A stretch of 12,355 nucleotides of DNA from QALR01 sp964466625 (GCA_964466625.1 CAYXQF010000058.1:1-12355); one strand, 5' to 3'. Counted from the stretch's first letter, positions 1-6,526 are shown. Numbers and translations: made by a program. Notes: generated from the sequence alone by a model not told the origin.

Positions 1-50
1 GCCACCTCAACCTTGGCAAGGTTGCGCTCTACCAAATGAGCTAAATCCGC
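1..50 (-). tRNA. tRNA-Gly (GCC), 3' part cut off by the window edge
   Basis: Read on the minus strand, the sequence starts with the acceptor strand GCGGATT. It continues with TA, a D-arm (GCTC, loop ATTTGGTA, GAGC), G, and an anticodon arm CAACC-TTGCCAA-GGTTG. The anticodon is GCC (plus positions 15-17), which decodes glycine GGC/GGU codons. The sequence runs out in the variable loop, so the T-arm and 3' acceptor strand lie outside the window. A consensus promoter sits about 37 bases upstream. Confidence 0.95.
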
Positions 51-86
51 GTTTCTTTTGCAACACTTTCGTTTGACTGCTTTGCC

Positions 87-115
87 ATTATAACACTCTT
101 TTTTTCGTTTGTCAA
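87..115 (-). promoter_or_regulatory. Promoter of the tRNA-Gly gene
   Basis: On the minus strand there is a perfect TTGACA (110-115), a 17-base spacer and a perfect TATAAT (87-92), preceded by TGT, which makes an extended -10. It points at the tRNA, which begins at 50. It is one of the two fully consensus promoters in the window, as expected for a stable RNA gene. Confidence 0.9.
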
Positions 116-155
116 TACCTTTTTTATATTTTTAAAAAATATTTTCCCAAAAGCC

Positions 156-210
156 ACCCGCGGGATTCCCAAGGGATAAATCCCTTGGGCGGGGTTTGGG
201 GCAGCGCCCC
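156..210 (-). terminator. Double-hairpin element after trxA, likely terminator
   Basis: Immediately after the thioredoxin stop, two strong GC hairpins follow. One is GGGGC-loop-GCCCC (198-210). The other is a perfect 10-bp inverted repeat, CCCAAGGGAT / ATCCCTTGGG, around two A residues (168-189), flanked by CCCGC/GCGGG-like arms. No clean U-tract directly follows the second hairpin on the minus strand, although an AT-rich stretch does (121-150). It probably ends the FTR-like/trxA transcript before the tRNA promoter. From memory, similar GGGGC-agc-GCCCC plus CCAAGGGA hairpin pairs recur between genes in gut Clostridia, so it may be a dispersed element. That is inference. Confidence 0.55.
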
Positions 211-216
211 TTAAAT

Positions 217-531
217 TCAATCTGCGAGGAGCGTCAAGATCGCCGCTTTCGGACGGGAACCGCTTGTGCGACGAACGATCGCGCCATTTTTGATCACGAT
301 CAAGGTGGGAATGCTTTCGATGCCAAAGGAAGCGGCAAGCTCAGGCTGTTCATCAACGTTTACCTTGCCGACAAGATACTGCGGATTTTCTTCCGCGATC
401 TCCGCTACAAGCGGTGCAATCATCATGCAAGGGCCACACCACGTTGCCCAAAAATCGAGCAATACGGGCTTTTCGCTCTTCATCACGAGCTCTTCAAAAT
501 TTGCTTTGGTAATAATGATTTCTTTAGACAT
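217..531 (-). CDS. trxA: Thioredoxin
   Basis: A small cytosolic dithiol-disulfide oxidoreductase that reduces protein disulfides and supplies electrons to reductases. The 104 residues are the normal thioredoxin length. The active site WCGPC is at residues 31-35 with redox cysteines 32 and 35. The conserved buried Asp (D26, in LLDFWA) and the cis-proline (P75, in SIPT) are both present, and the fold is complete. The start is fixed by AGGAGG ending five bases upstream of the ATG. The gene lies 15 bases after the FTR-like gene and shares its promoter, so the two products probably act as a reductase/thioredoxin pair or in the same redox response. There is no signal peptide and nothing looks broken. 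The assignment is secure; only the identity of its electron donor is inferred. Confidence 0.97.
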   Translation of the reverse strand: MSKEIIITKANFEELVMKSEKPVLLDFWATWCGPCMMIAPLVAEIAEENPQYLVGKVNVDEQPELAASFGIESIPTLIVIKNGAIVRRTSGSRPKAAILTLLAD

Positions 532-546
532 AAGAACCTCCTAAAA

Positions 547-747
547 TCAATCCTTGGATTTATAATACAAAAGACAATGGCAGTAGCCTTCAAAATCAGG
601 ATCCGCGATCTGATCACGGAACTCTTTGCACATACATTTGTATTCTTCCGTCTTCTGCAAACGACAAGGACAGTAACCACCCTTGGCTTTCAGCCCCTCT
701 TTCACACGGGCAACGATCTCTTTGTCTTCGTTCAAACGAATTGCCAT
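547..747 (-). CDS. Ferredoxin-thioredoxin reductase catalytic-subunit-like protein
   Basis: A 66-residue soluble protein with three CXC motifs: CPC at 26-28, CMC at 38-40 and CHC at 56-58. This is the signature of the ferredoxin-thioredoxin reductase beta (catalytic) chain, which holds a [4Fe-4S] cluster next to a redox disulfide and passes ferredoxin electrons to thioredoxin. The plant/cyanobacterial pattern is CPC-X16-CPC-X8-CHC. Here the spacing is CPC-X9-CMC-X15-CHC: the outer motifs keep their distance but the middle one is displaced. The ATG at 747 was chosen because AGGTG lies six bases upstream; a GTG three codons earlier overlaps that site. Thioredoxin follows 15 bases downstream in the same frame, which supports a role in reducing it. 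No FTR alpha subunit is nearby. An iron-sulfur protein of other function is possible. Confidence 0.85.
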   Translation of the reverse strand: MAIRLNEDKEIVARVKEGLKAKGGYCPCRLQKTEEYKCMCKEFRDQIADPDFEGYCHCLLYYKSKD

Positions 748-785
748 CAGATTCACCTCTTTCCGAGTTTATTGTTTTTTCTTTT

Positions 786-848
786 ATTGTACCACAAAAT
801 CATGAACAAGTGGTAACAAAATCGAAAAAATATGATAAAATTATAGCA
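786..848 (-). promoter_or_regulatory. Promoter region of the FTR-like/trxA operon
   Basis: Two extended -10 elements face the operon. TGG-TACAAT lies at 786-794, about 38 bases from the start codon, and TGC-TATAAT at 840-848. Neither has a good -35: the positions 17 bases upstream read ACCACT and GACGGT. Either could drive the operon. The upstream one abuts a copy of the direct repeat ACTGACGGTT (minus-strand reading, 862-871). Confidence 0.5.
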
Positions 849-861
849 AAAACCGCCGCCC

Positions 862-931
862 AACCGTCAGTTGAGCGGAAATTCTCCAAATAGTTGGGAA
901 AATCAAACCGTCAGTCGCTTCCACGAAGCGA
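862..931. repeat. Direct repeats and palindrome in the divergent intergenic region
   Basis: The ten-base word AACCGTCAGT occurs at 862-871 and again at 906-915. The second copy runs into a perfect inverted repeat, TCGCTTC-cac-GAAGCGA (915-931). One copy is at the -35 position of the leftward promoter. The palindrome covers the -35 position of the rightward regulator promoter. This arrangement would suit operators for the divergently encoded XRE regulator, but that is inference. A degraded dispersed repeat is the alternative. Confidence 0.4.
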
Positions 932-947
932 AAAAATACGGTACAAT
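919..947 (+). promoter_or_regulatory. Probable promoter of the XRE regulator operon
   Basis: TACAAT at 942-947, with a weak TTCCAC 17 bases upstream (919-924) that lies inside the TCGCTTC/GAAGCGA palindrome. The ATG follows 35 bases downstream of the -10. The overlap of palindrome and -35 would allow autoregulation. Confidence 0.45.
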
Positions 948-982
948 AAAGACACAAAGAAAACAAAAGGAGGTTTTCACTT

Positions 983-1480
983 ATGGAAAACACGATCGGA
1001 ACCAAAATCGCCGCTTTGCGCAAAGCGCGCGGCTTGACACAAGAAGAGCTCGCGGAAAAGCTTGGTGTTTCGGGGCAAGCCGTGAGCAAATGGGAGAATG
1101 ATATCTCTTACCCCGATATTATGATGCTTCCGAAGCTCGCATCGCTTTTCGGCGTCACGACGGACGAGTTTCTCATCAGCAAAGCGGAAGAACCCGAAGC
1201 GATCCTTTTGCCTGCCGAAAAACGCAAAAATTTCGAGGAGATGATGCTCATCATCAAGATCGATGATGAGGAAGACCGCGTGCGCGTGAATATTCCCTTA
1301 CTTCTTGTGAAAGTCTGTTTAGAAACGGGCATGGCGATGCCGCAGGTGACAAGACACATGAAAGGCGTGGAAAACATTGACTTTTCCGCTATCATCACGC
1401 TTGTGGAAAAAGGCATGCTCGGCAAGCTGATGGAAATCGAAAGCGGTGACGGCGCCACGATCTCGATCTACGTGGAGTAA
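983..1480 (+). CDS. XRE-family transcriptional regulator with a C-terminal SHOCT/YvlB-like domain
   Basis: The protein has 165 residues. Residues 7-61 form a Cro/C1-type helix-turn-helix with the recognition helix around SGQAVSKWEN (30-39), so it binds DNA. A short acidic linker follows. Residues about 95-165 form a separate alpha/beta domain that starts with a strand rich in V, R and N, has a helix near 136-148, and ends with strands EIESGDG and ISIYVE. I recall this type of domain at the N-terminus of YvlB/DUF4097-like and SHOCT-like proteins; that assignment is from memory. The AGGAGG site eight bases before the ATG supports the start. The next gene begins three bases after the stop in the same frame and encodes a protein resembling the C-terminal domain. 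Regulatory targets are unknown. The divergent redox operon is one candidate. Confidence 0.85.
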   Translation: MENTIGTKIAALRKARGLTQEELAEKLGVSGQAVSKWENDISYPDIMMLPKLASLFGVTTDEFLISKAEEPEAILLPAEKRKNFEEMMLIIKIDDEEDRVRVNIPLLLVKVCLETGMAMPQVTRHMKGVENIDFSAIITLVEKGMLGKLMEIESGDGATISIYVE

Positions 1481-1483
1481 AAG

Positions 1484-1732
1484 ATGAAAATTTCGGTTCA
1501 AGAGAATGGAAAAAAGAAAATGAATATCCGTCTGCCGTCAGCGGTTTTCTTAAATTCCCTGACAGCCAAGATCGTCACGAAAAAAATATCGGAAAAATCC
1601 AATGTCGAGCTCACCTTTTCGCAAGCAAAAAAGATCGTCCGTGCCATTCGTGACGCAAAAAAACGTTTCCCCGATTGGGTTCTCGTGGAAATCGACGAAA
1701 AAGACGGCGAGCACGTGGAGATCCGTTTGTAA
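1484..1732 (+). CDS. Small protein resembling the C-terminal domain of the preceding regulator
   Basis: 82 residues, basic in the middle and acidic near the end, with no membrane segment or signal peptide. Its layout parallels the upstream regulator's C-terminal domain: a strand with NIRLP (14-18), a hydrophobic helix (about 19-35), a helix near 45-60, then LVEID-DG-VEIRL (67-82), matching LMEIESGDG-ISIYVE in the neighbour. A GGAG that overlaps the neighbour's stop region serves as ribosome binding site, so translation is probably coupled. I recall similar 80-residue proteins paired with SHOCT/YvlB-like proteins, but no function is known to me. It may bind the regulator's C-terminal domain as a partner or effector sensor; that is inference from the similarity and coupling. 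Confidence 0.8.
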   Translation: MKISVQENGKKKMNIRLPSAVFLNSLTAKIVTKKISEKSNVELTFSQAKKIVRAIRDAKKRFPDWVLVEIDEKDGEHVEIRL

Positions 1733-1741
1733 TCATTTTGC

Positions 1742-1771
1742 AAAAGACGGGCGCACCCCGTCTTTTTCTTT
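1742..1771 (+). terminator. Rho-independent terminator of the XRE operon
   Basis: Stem AAAAGACGGG (1742-1751) pairs with CCCGTCTTTT (1757-1766) around a five-base loop. A T-rich tail follows. It lies 10 bases after the stop of the 82-residue gene. Confidence 0.9.
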
Positions 1772-1811
1772 TGGAAATTTTGAAAAACCCATAGATTTTT
1801 CAATGCTTTCA

Positions 1812-1820
1812 TGCTATAAT
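1812..1820 (+). promoter_or_regulatory. Extended -10 promoter of the TIM-barrel gene
   Basis: TGC-TATAAT at 1812-1820, 38 bases before the start codon and just after the preceding terminator. No convincing -35 is seen 17 bases upstream (TAGATT). Confidence 0.7.
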
Positions 1821-1858
1821 GAACGAAGAAATTCCAAAAACGGAAAGGACATGGTATT

Positions 1859-2617
1859 ATGAAATACGGATTGCAGTTATACAGTGTGCGCGACGTCGCA
1901 AGAGAAAATTTTGAAGAAGCGCTCAAAACAGTTGCCGAAAGCGGCTATGCGCTGGCAGAAAGCGCAGGCTTTTTCGGTCACACCGCCGAAGAAGCAGACA
2001 AGCTCTTCAAAAAATACGGTCTGACGCTTTGCAGTACCCACACGGGATTCGAGGCGCTTCGTAATGATCTGATGGGACAAATCGCTTTTCACAAAGCCGT
2101 CGGCTGTGAAAACATCATTATCCCGCGCGGAACAACAAAAACCAAAGCCGAGCTTGACGATTTCATCGCATGGATCAATGAAAATCAGCCCGTGATCGAA
2201 AAAGAAGGCTTAAAGCTCCACTATCACAACCATTCCGAAGAATTTTTGCCGAATGAAGACGGACAGATCGCCTTCTATGAACTGGCAAACCGCACGAATA
2301 TCCTCTTTGAAGTGGATACCTTCTGGGCATACAACGCAGGCGCGGACGTGCTTTCCGTATTGGAAACCTATAAAGACCGTATCCAATTTATCCACCTCAA
2401 GGACGGCATCACCAAAGACCACAGCGATCCCGAAAGCCATGCTGTCGGCAAAACGCTCGGTGATGGCAACGCGCCTGTCAGAGAAGTGCGCAAAAAAGCA
2501 TTGGCGCTCGGCTTCACCATGATCGTGGAAAGCGAAACGCTGAATCCGTCAGGCCCCGTGGAAGCCGCACGTTGCATCGAATTCCTCAAAACGCTCGACG
2601 AAGAAGACGGCATCTGA
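1859..2617 (+). CDS. Sugar phosphate isomerase/epimerase-like TIM-barrel protein
   Basis: The 252-residue cytosolic protein belongs to the xylose-isomerase-like TIM-barrel / AP-endonuclease-2 superfamily, which includes inosose dehydratases, tagatose/psicose epimerases and many uncharacterised sugar isomerases. Family landmarks are visible in order: the first strand GLQLYSVR (4-11), HYHNH (121-125), FEVDTFW (150-156), IHLKDG (178-183), GDGNAPV (201-207) and VESE (223-226). The Glu, Asp and His residues in the last four blocks are the expected divalent-metal ligands. The start has AAAGGA nine bases upstream; an out-of-frame ATG at 1851 is not used. The gene stands alone between two terminators, so context gives no substrate. 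The glycosidase-like genes further along hint at carbohydrate use. The exact reaction cannot be read from the sequence. Confidence 0.88.
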   Translation: MKYGLQLYSVRDVARENFEEALKTVAESGYALAESAGFFGHTAEEADKLFKKYGLTLCSTHTGFEALRNDLMGQIAFHKAVGCENIIIPRGTTKTKAELDDFIAWINENQPVIEKEGLKLHYHNHSEEFLPNEDGQIAFYELANRTNILFEVDTFWAYNAGADVLSVLETYKDRIQFIHLKDGITKDHSDPESHAVGKTLGDGNAPVREVRKKALALGFTMIVESETLNPSGPVEAARCIEFLKTLDEEDGI

Positions 2618-2630
2618 TCCTTAATCCGAC

Positions 2631-2669
2631 AAAAAAATGCACCGCCCATTTTCGGGCGGTGCTGTTTTT
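2631..2669. terminator. Bidirectional terminator between converging genes
   Basis: A nine-base perfect stem, GCACCGCCC (2639-2647) / GGGCGGTGC (2654-2662), has a six-base loop. It is flanked by seven A residues on the left and a TTTTT run on the right, so it has a U-tail on either strand. It ends both the TIM-barrel gene and the ABC operon. Confidence 0.92.
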
Positions 2670-4566
2670 ATGCTTTTTTGTTTTTCTTTTTGAGTTCTTC
2701 CTTGCTGTGTTGGAGCGTATAAAGGCCATAATACTTGCCCTTTTTCTCAAGCAATTCTTGATGGGTACCCTGCTCCACAATCTCACCGTGAGAAAGCACG
2801 ATGATGTTATCCGCGTGCTGAATGGTGGAAAGGCGGTGCGCTACCATGAGCATCGTGCCGATATTCATCATCTTTTCGAGGGAATCCTGAATGAGAAGCT
2901 CCGTTTCCGTGTCAATATTGGCGGTGGCTTCGTCAAGGATCATCACCTCAGGCTTGTGAATGATCGTTCTCGCAAAGGAGAGAAGCTGACGCTGACCGGC
3001 GGAGAAATTGTTGCCGCGTTCGCGCACTTCCTCGTCCAAACCCTTCGAAAGCTTACCTATAAAATAATCGGCATTGACGTAACGGCAAGCGGCAAGCACT
3101 TCCTCCTCCGTGAAATTTTCATCACGCAAAACAAGATTGGAACGGATCGTTCCCGCAAAGAGGAAAACGTCCTGAAGCATCTGACCGAAATGACGGCGCA
3201 AAGAAGCGATCTTGATATGACGGATATTGATGCCGTCAATGAGGATCTCTCCCTTTTGAATATCATAGTTACGGCAGATCAGAGAAAGAATGGTGGTCTT
3301 GCCAGAACCCGTGGAACCGACAAAAGCAACCGTTTCTTTGGCATTCACCTTAAAGGAAACGCCTTTGAGCACCCATTCGCCCGGAACGTAAGAAAACCAA
3401 ACGTCACGGAATTCGATCTCACCCTTAACTTCGTCAAGCTCGATGGCATCTTCTTCGTCCACAACGTCGGGTTTGATATCGAAAACGGTGAAGATCTTTT
3501 CTGCGGAAGCGAAAGCGGATTGCAACCAGTTGAACTGCTCCGCAAGGCTTTGGATCGGATTAAAGAACTTGGAAACGTACATATAGAACGTCACAAGCGT
3601 ATGTACCTCAATGGTCTGTCCGAGGAACACTGTTCCTTTGATATAGCCCTTACCACTCAGATAAAGGATACAAAGCACCGTTGCCACATAGAGCATATAA
3701 ATGATCGGACGGAAAATACCGAAAACAAAGATCTGACGGCGTTTCGCTTTGCCGAGCATTTCGTTTCGTTCGTCAAATTCGTCCTTTTTGCGGCCTTCGC
3801 GGTTAAAGATCTGAATGATCTTCATGCCCGAAAGGTTTTCGGAAAGGAACGTATTGATGCTTGTCGTCCCATCTTTCACCGCACGGAACACCTTGCGGGA
3901 AAACTTGCGGAAAATGATGGAATAGAGCGCGATAAACGGCACGATGGCAAGCACCATGAGGGTGAGCTGATAGTTGAGAATCAGCATCGCCGCCAAGACA
4001 CCGACAATGACGAAGCAGTTTTTCACAAAGTTCACAAGGAGATTGGTGAACATCATGGAGATCGCGTTGGTATCGTTTGTGACACGAGTGACAAGCGTGC
4101 CGACAGGGATATTATTGAGTTGCGCGTGAGAAAGGCTTTCAATGTGTGTGAAAATATCTTCACGAAGTCTGGAAAGGATCTTCTGCCCCGTTTTTTGAAG
4201 CACGAGCGCTTGCACAAACGTGCAAACAAGCGAAACCACAAGAATGCTTGCATAACAAGCAACGCGGATATAAAGCTCACGCAGTGCAAAATCTTCCTTT
4301 ATAATCTTCAGAATGTCGCCCATAAGAAGCGGCGCCACGATATCATAGGCGATGGAGAAAAGCATGAGAAAACCGACGAATATGAAATTGCCGATATACG
4401 GCTTTGTATAAACGAGAAGGCGCTTGGCGATCTCACTGTCCTTCATATTGCGGTCAAAACCGATAGCAGTCTTGCGGTCTTTCATCGTGAAAAACGCTAC
4501 GAGAAAGATGATGGCAAGAAAACCGAGAATACCGAAAAGGATCAAAAGAGGATAATATTCACGCAT
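2668..4566 (-). CDS. Heterodimeric ABC exporter, second subunit (permease-ATPase fusion)
   Basis: 632 residues in type I exporter layout: a membrane domain to about residue 360, then a nucleotide-binding domain. ATPase motifs are Walker A GSTGSGKT (417-424), signature FSAGQ (521-525), Walker B MILDE with the catalytic Glu (E546), and the H-loop His (H577). Its own Walker site looks fully catalytic, but its signature departs from LSGGQ. In the heterodimer that signature faces the partner's Walker site, which lacks the catalytic Glu, so both defects fall in one composite site. An extra hydrophobic segment (about 4-27) and a basic/acidic linker precede the usual first helix. The start lies three bases after the partner's stop, with GAGAGGG as ribosome binding site. 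The family exports drugs, lipids or peptides; the substrate here is unknown. Confidence 0.95.
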   Translation of the reverse strand: MREYYPLLILFGILGFLAIIFLVAFFTMKDRKTAIGFDRNMKDSEIAKRLLVYTKPYIGNFIFVGFLMLFSIAYDIVAPLLMGDILKIIKEDFALRELYIRVACYASILVVSLVCTFVQALVLQKTGQKILSRLREDIFTHIESLSHAQLNNIPVGTLVTRVTNDTNAISMMFTNLLVNFVKNCFVIVGVLAAMLILNYQLTLMVLAIVPFIALYSIIFRKFSRKVFRAVKDGTTSINTFLSENLSGMKIIQIFNREGRKKDEFDERNEMLGKAKRRQIFVFGIFRPIIYMLYVATVLCILYLSGKGYIKGTVFLGQTIEVHTLVTFYMYVSKFFNPIQSLAEQFNWLQSAFASAEKIFTVFDIKPDVVDEEDAIELDEVKGEIEFRDVWFSYVPGEWVLKGVSFKVNAKETVAFVGSTGSGKTTILSLICRNYDIQKGEILIDGINIRHIKIASLRRHFGQMLQDVFLFAGTIRSNLVLRDENFTEEEVLAACRYVNADYFIGKLSKGLDEEVRERGNNFSAGQRQLLSFARTIIHKPEVMILDEATANIDTETELLIQDSLEKMMNIGTMLMVAHRLSTIQHADNIIVLSHGEIVEQGTHQELLEKKGKYYGLYTLQHSKEELKKKNKKA

Positions 4567-4569
4567 GAT

Positions 4570-6342
4570 TTAGCCCTCTCTTTCTTCATCAAGTTTCTGA
4601 AGCTCTACCATCGTTCGGTATTCTTCACAGGTGTTATAAAGCTCATGGTGCGCGCCGACCGCGAGGATCTCACCGTCTTCCACAAAGATGATCTTGTCCA
4701 TCTGTTCAACGGTGGAAATGCGATGCGCAATGAGAATGGTGGTCTTATTTTTGCGTGTTTCGCGCAGATTTTCGAGGATTGCACGCTCTGTTTTGGTGTC
4801 CACCGCAGAAACGGAGTCATCAAGAATGAGCATCGTAGCGTCCTTCATCAGCGCTCTTGCGATGGAGATACGCTGTTTTTGACCGCCCGAAACGGTCACG
4901 CCGCGCTCACCGAGCACGGTTTTGTAGCCCTCGGAAAAGCCCTTGATGTTATCATGCACGTCGGAAAGCTTTGCCGCGCGCTCCACCATGTGATAATCGC
5001 CGCCGTCCGTGGCAAAAGCGATGTTATTTTCAATCGTATCGCTGAAAAGGAAATTATCCTGCGGAACGTACGCCGCATATTTTCTGACCGTGCGGATCGG
5101 GATCTTATTGATATCCTTACCGTCAAGGAAGACTGTTCCATCGGGAACGTTGTATGTACGCAAAATGAGATCGACGATACTCGTTTTGCCGGCGCCCGTT
5201 TTGCCGATGATGCCGACGTTTTCGCCTGCGTTGATGGTAAAGGAAGCATTTTTCAAGACGTCGTAATCGCCGTCAGGATAGCGGAAGGTAAGATTCTTAA
5301 ATTCAATATTGCCCCTCAGCTCTTCCACGTCTTCCACGTCAAATTTATCGAAAACATCGATCTTGGCATCGAGAAGCTCGCTGATGCGTCCGAGGGACGC
5401 TTTGCCTCTCGCCTGCATATCAATGAGCTGGGAAATCGCCATGACAGGCCAGATGATCGAGGTAAAATAACCGATAAATTCCACGAGCTGACCAGCGTTG
5501 AATTCGCCTTTATAAACAAGATAGCCGCCGTAGCCAAGGATCACGCAAATAACAGATTCCACGAAAAGCGTCACAGAGATGTGAAGCAGCGTGGAAGCCT
5601 TTGTATAAGCCACGTTTACTTTTTCATTCTTTTGATTGAGCTTTTTGAATGCCCAAAGCTCCAAAAATTCCTTAACGAACGCTTTGATCACGGCAATGCC
5701 CGAAAAGCTTTCCTGCGAAAAATCCGAAAGCGCAGAAAAAGCCTCTTGTCTTTCTTCCCATTTACGCATCATATGCTTGCCGACGATCGTGCCGATCGCA
5801 AGCAAAAGCACCATGGGAATGAGAGAAAAGAGTGTCAGAAGCGCGTCCATGCGAAACATCTTGATGATCGCAAGTCCGCCGAGGAAAAGCGCGTCAAAGA
5901 CCATCATAATGCCCGAACCGAAGCAATCCTGCACCGTTTCGAGGTCATTGGTGAAAAGGGACATGAGGTTGCCCACTTTATTCACTTGGTAATACTGCTG
6001 AGAAAGATCCTTGCAATGATCAAACATTCTGCCGCGCAGATGTGTTTCCACACGAATACCCGATCCGAAAAAGCAGATTCGCCACACAAATCGTCCAAAA
6101 GCCAAAAAAAGCACGACGAAAAGCATCGGTCCGCAGATCTCGTCAAGCAAAAAATCCATATCAAAGACGTGCATCACGCCGTCTTTTTCCACTTCGCCGT
6201 AGGTCATGCCGTTGACGACCATTCTGTAAAACTCGGGAACCTTGAGCTGGAAAATATCAACAAAAACCAGCGCCAGAAGTCCGATCAGAAGCACCCACGA
6301 ATACTTGAGATAATATCGGTTGATGTGTTTTCCAAATATCAT
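4570..6342 (-). CDS. Heterodimeric ABC exporter, first subunit (permease-ATPase fusion)
   Basis: 590 residues with a membrane domain (about 1-335, roughly six helices) and a nucleotide-binding domain. Motifs are Walker A GKTGAGKT (380-387), signature VSGGQ (484-488), Walker B LILDD (505-509) and H-loop His (H540). Residue 509 is Asp where the catalytic Glu belongs. This substitution is also known from the degenerate half of heterodimeric exporters such as TM287/288 and BmrCD. Its intact signature should complete the active ATP site of the other subunit. AGGAG eight bases upstream fixes the start, and the promoter is TTGACA-17-TATTCT. The second subunit follows after TAA-ATC in the same reading frame. 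It is an inner-membrane exporter of unknown cargo; no peptide precursor or resistance gene is adjacent. Confidence 0.95.
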   Translation of the reverse strand: MIFGKHINRYYLKYSWVLLIGLLALVFVDIFQLKVPEFYRMVVNGMTYGEVEKDGVMHVFDMDFLLDEICGPMLFVVLFLAFGRFVWRICFFGSGIRVETHLRGRMFDHCKDLSQQYYQVNKVGNLMSLFTNDLETVQDCFGSGIMMVFDALFLGGLAIIKMFRMDALLTLFSLIPMVLLLAIGTIVGKHMMRKWEERQEAFSALSDFSQESFSGIAVIKAFVKEFLELWAFKKLNQKNEKVNVAYTKASTLLHISVTLFVESVICVILGYGGYLVYKGEFNAGQLVEFIGYFTSIIWPVMAISQLIDMQARGKASLGRISELLDAKIDVFDKFDVEDVEELRGNIEFKNLTFRYPDGDYDVLKNASFTINAGENVGIIGKTGAGKTSIVDLILRTYNVPDGTVFLDGKDINKIPIRTVRKYAAYVPQDNFLFSDTIENNIAFATDGGDYHMVERAAKLSDVHDNIKGFSEGYKTVLGERGVTVSGGQKQRISIARALMKDATMLILDDSVSAVDTKTERAILENLRETRKNKTTILIAHRISTVEQMDKIIFVEDGEILAVGAHHELYNTCEEYRTMVELQKLDEEREG

Positions 6343-6398
6343 GCAACCACTCCTCTCTGATGCAAAAACAAATTTAGTTTGATGAGTTAACGAATTTT

Positions 6399-6427
6399 AG
6401 AATAACATATTTTTCCTTCTCTGTCAA
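6399..6427 (-). promoter_or_regulatory. Promoter of the ABC exporter operon
   Basis: Minus strand: TTGACA (6422-6427), a 17-base spacer ending in TGT, then TATTCT (6399-6404). The 5' leader is about 50 bases. A second TTGACA at 6437-6442 has no matching -10. Confidence 0.75.
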
Positions 6428-6442
6428 GCCGTCTGCTGTCAA

Positions 6443-6526
6443 CGGTTGGTTGAACTTCCTTTTTCTTCGCGAAGAGAAAAGGAAGCGAAAAAAACGCGTT
6501 GTCTATTTGAACTTCGTTTTAGAACG
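6443..6526. repeat. Palindrome-rich intergenic segment
   Basis: The word TTGAACTTCNTTTT appears at 6450-6463 (N=C) and at 6507-6520 (N=G). Each copy starts an inverted repeat. The first folds as TTCCTTTT...CTTCG/CGAAG...AAAAGGAA, centred on TTCGCGAA (about 6456-6484). The second folds as TTCGTT-TTAG-AACGAA (6513-6528). Neither is followed by a T-run suited to termination. No coding potential was recognised. It may be a small dispersed element or operator array. Confidence 0.4.

Noticed and set aside
196..816. A 206-codon plus-strand open frame
   Set aside because: It lies antisense to thioredoxin and the FTR-like gene and runs across their promoter. It has no ribosome site and no recognisable domain.
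1498..1926. A 142-codon minus-strand open frame
   Set aside because: It spans a terminator and a promoter and overlaps two better-supported plus-strand genes.
2572..6360. A 1262-codon open frame on the plus strand, antisense to both exporter subunits
   Set aside because: It mirrors the codon frame of two well-identified ABC genes that happen to lie in the same minus-strand frame. Its translation is rich in His, Lys, Arg and Phe with no domain sense, no ribosome site is seen, and it overlaps the TIM-barrel gene's end and two terminators.
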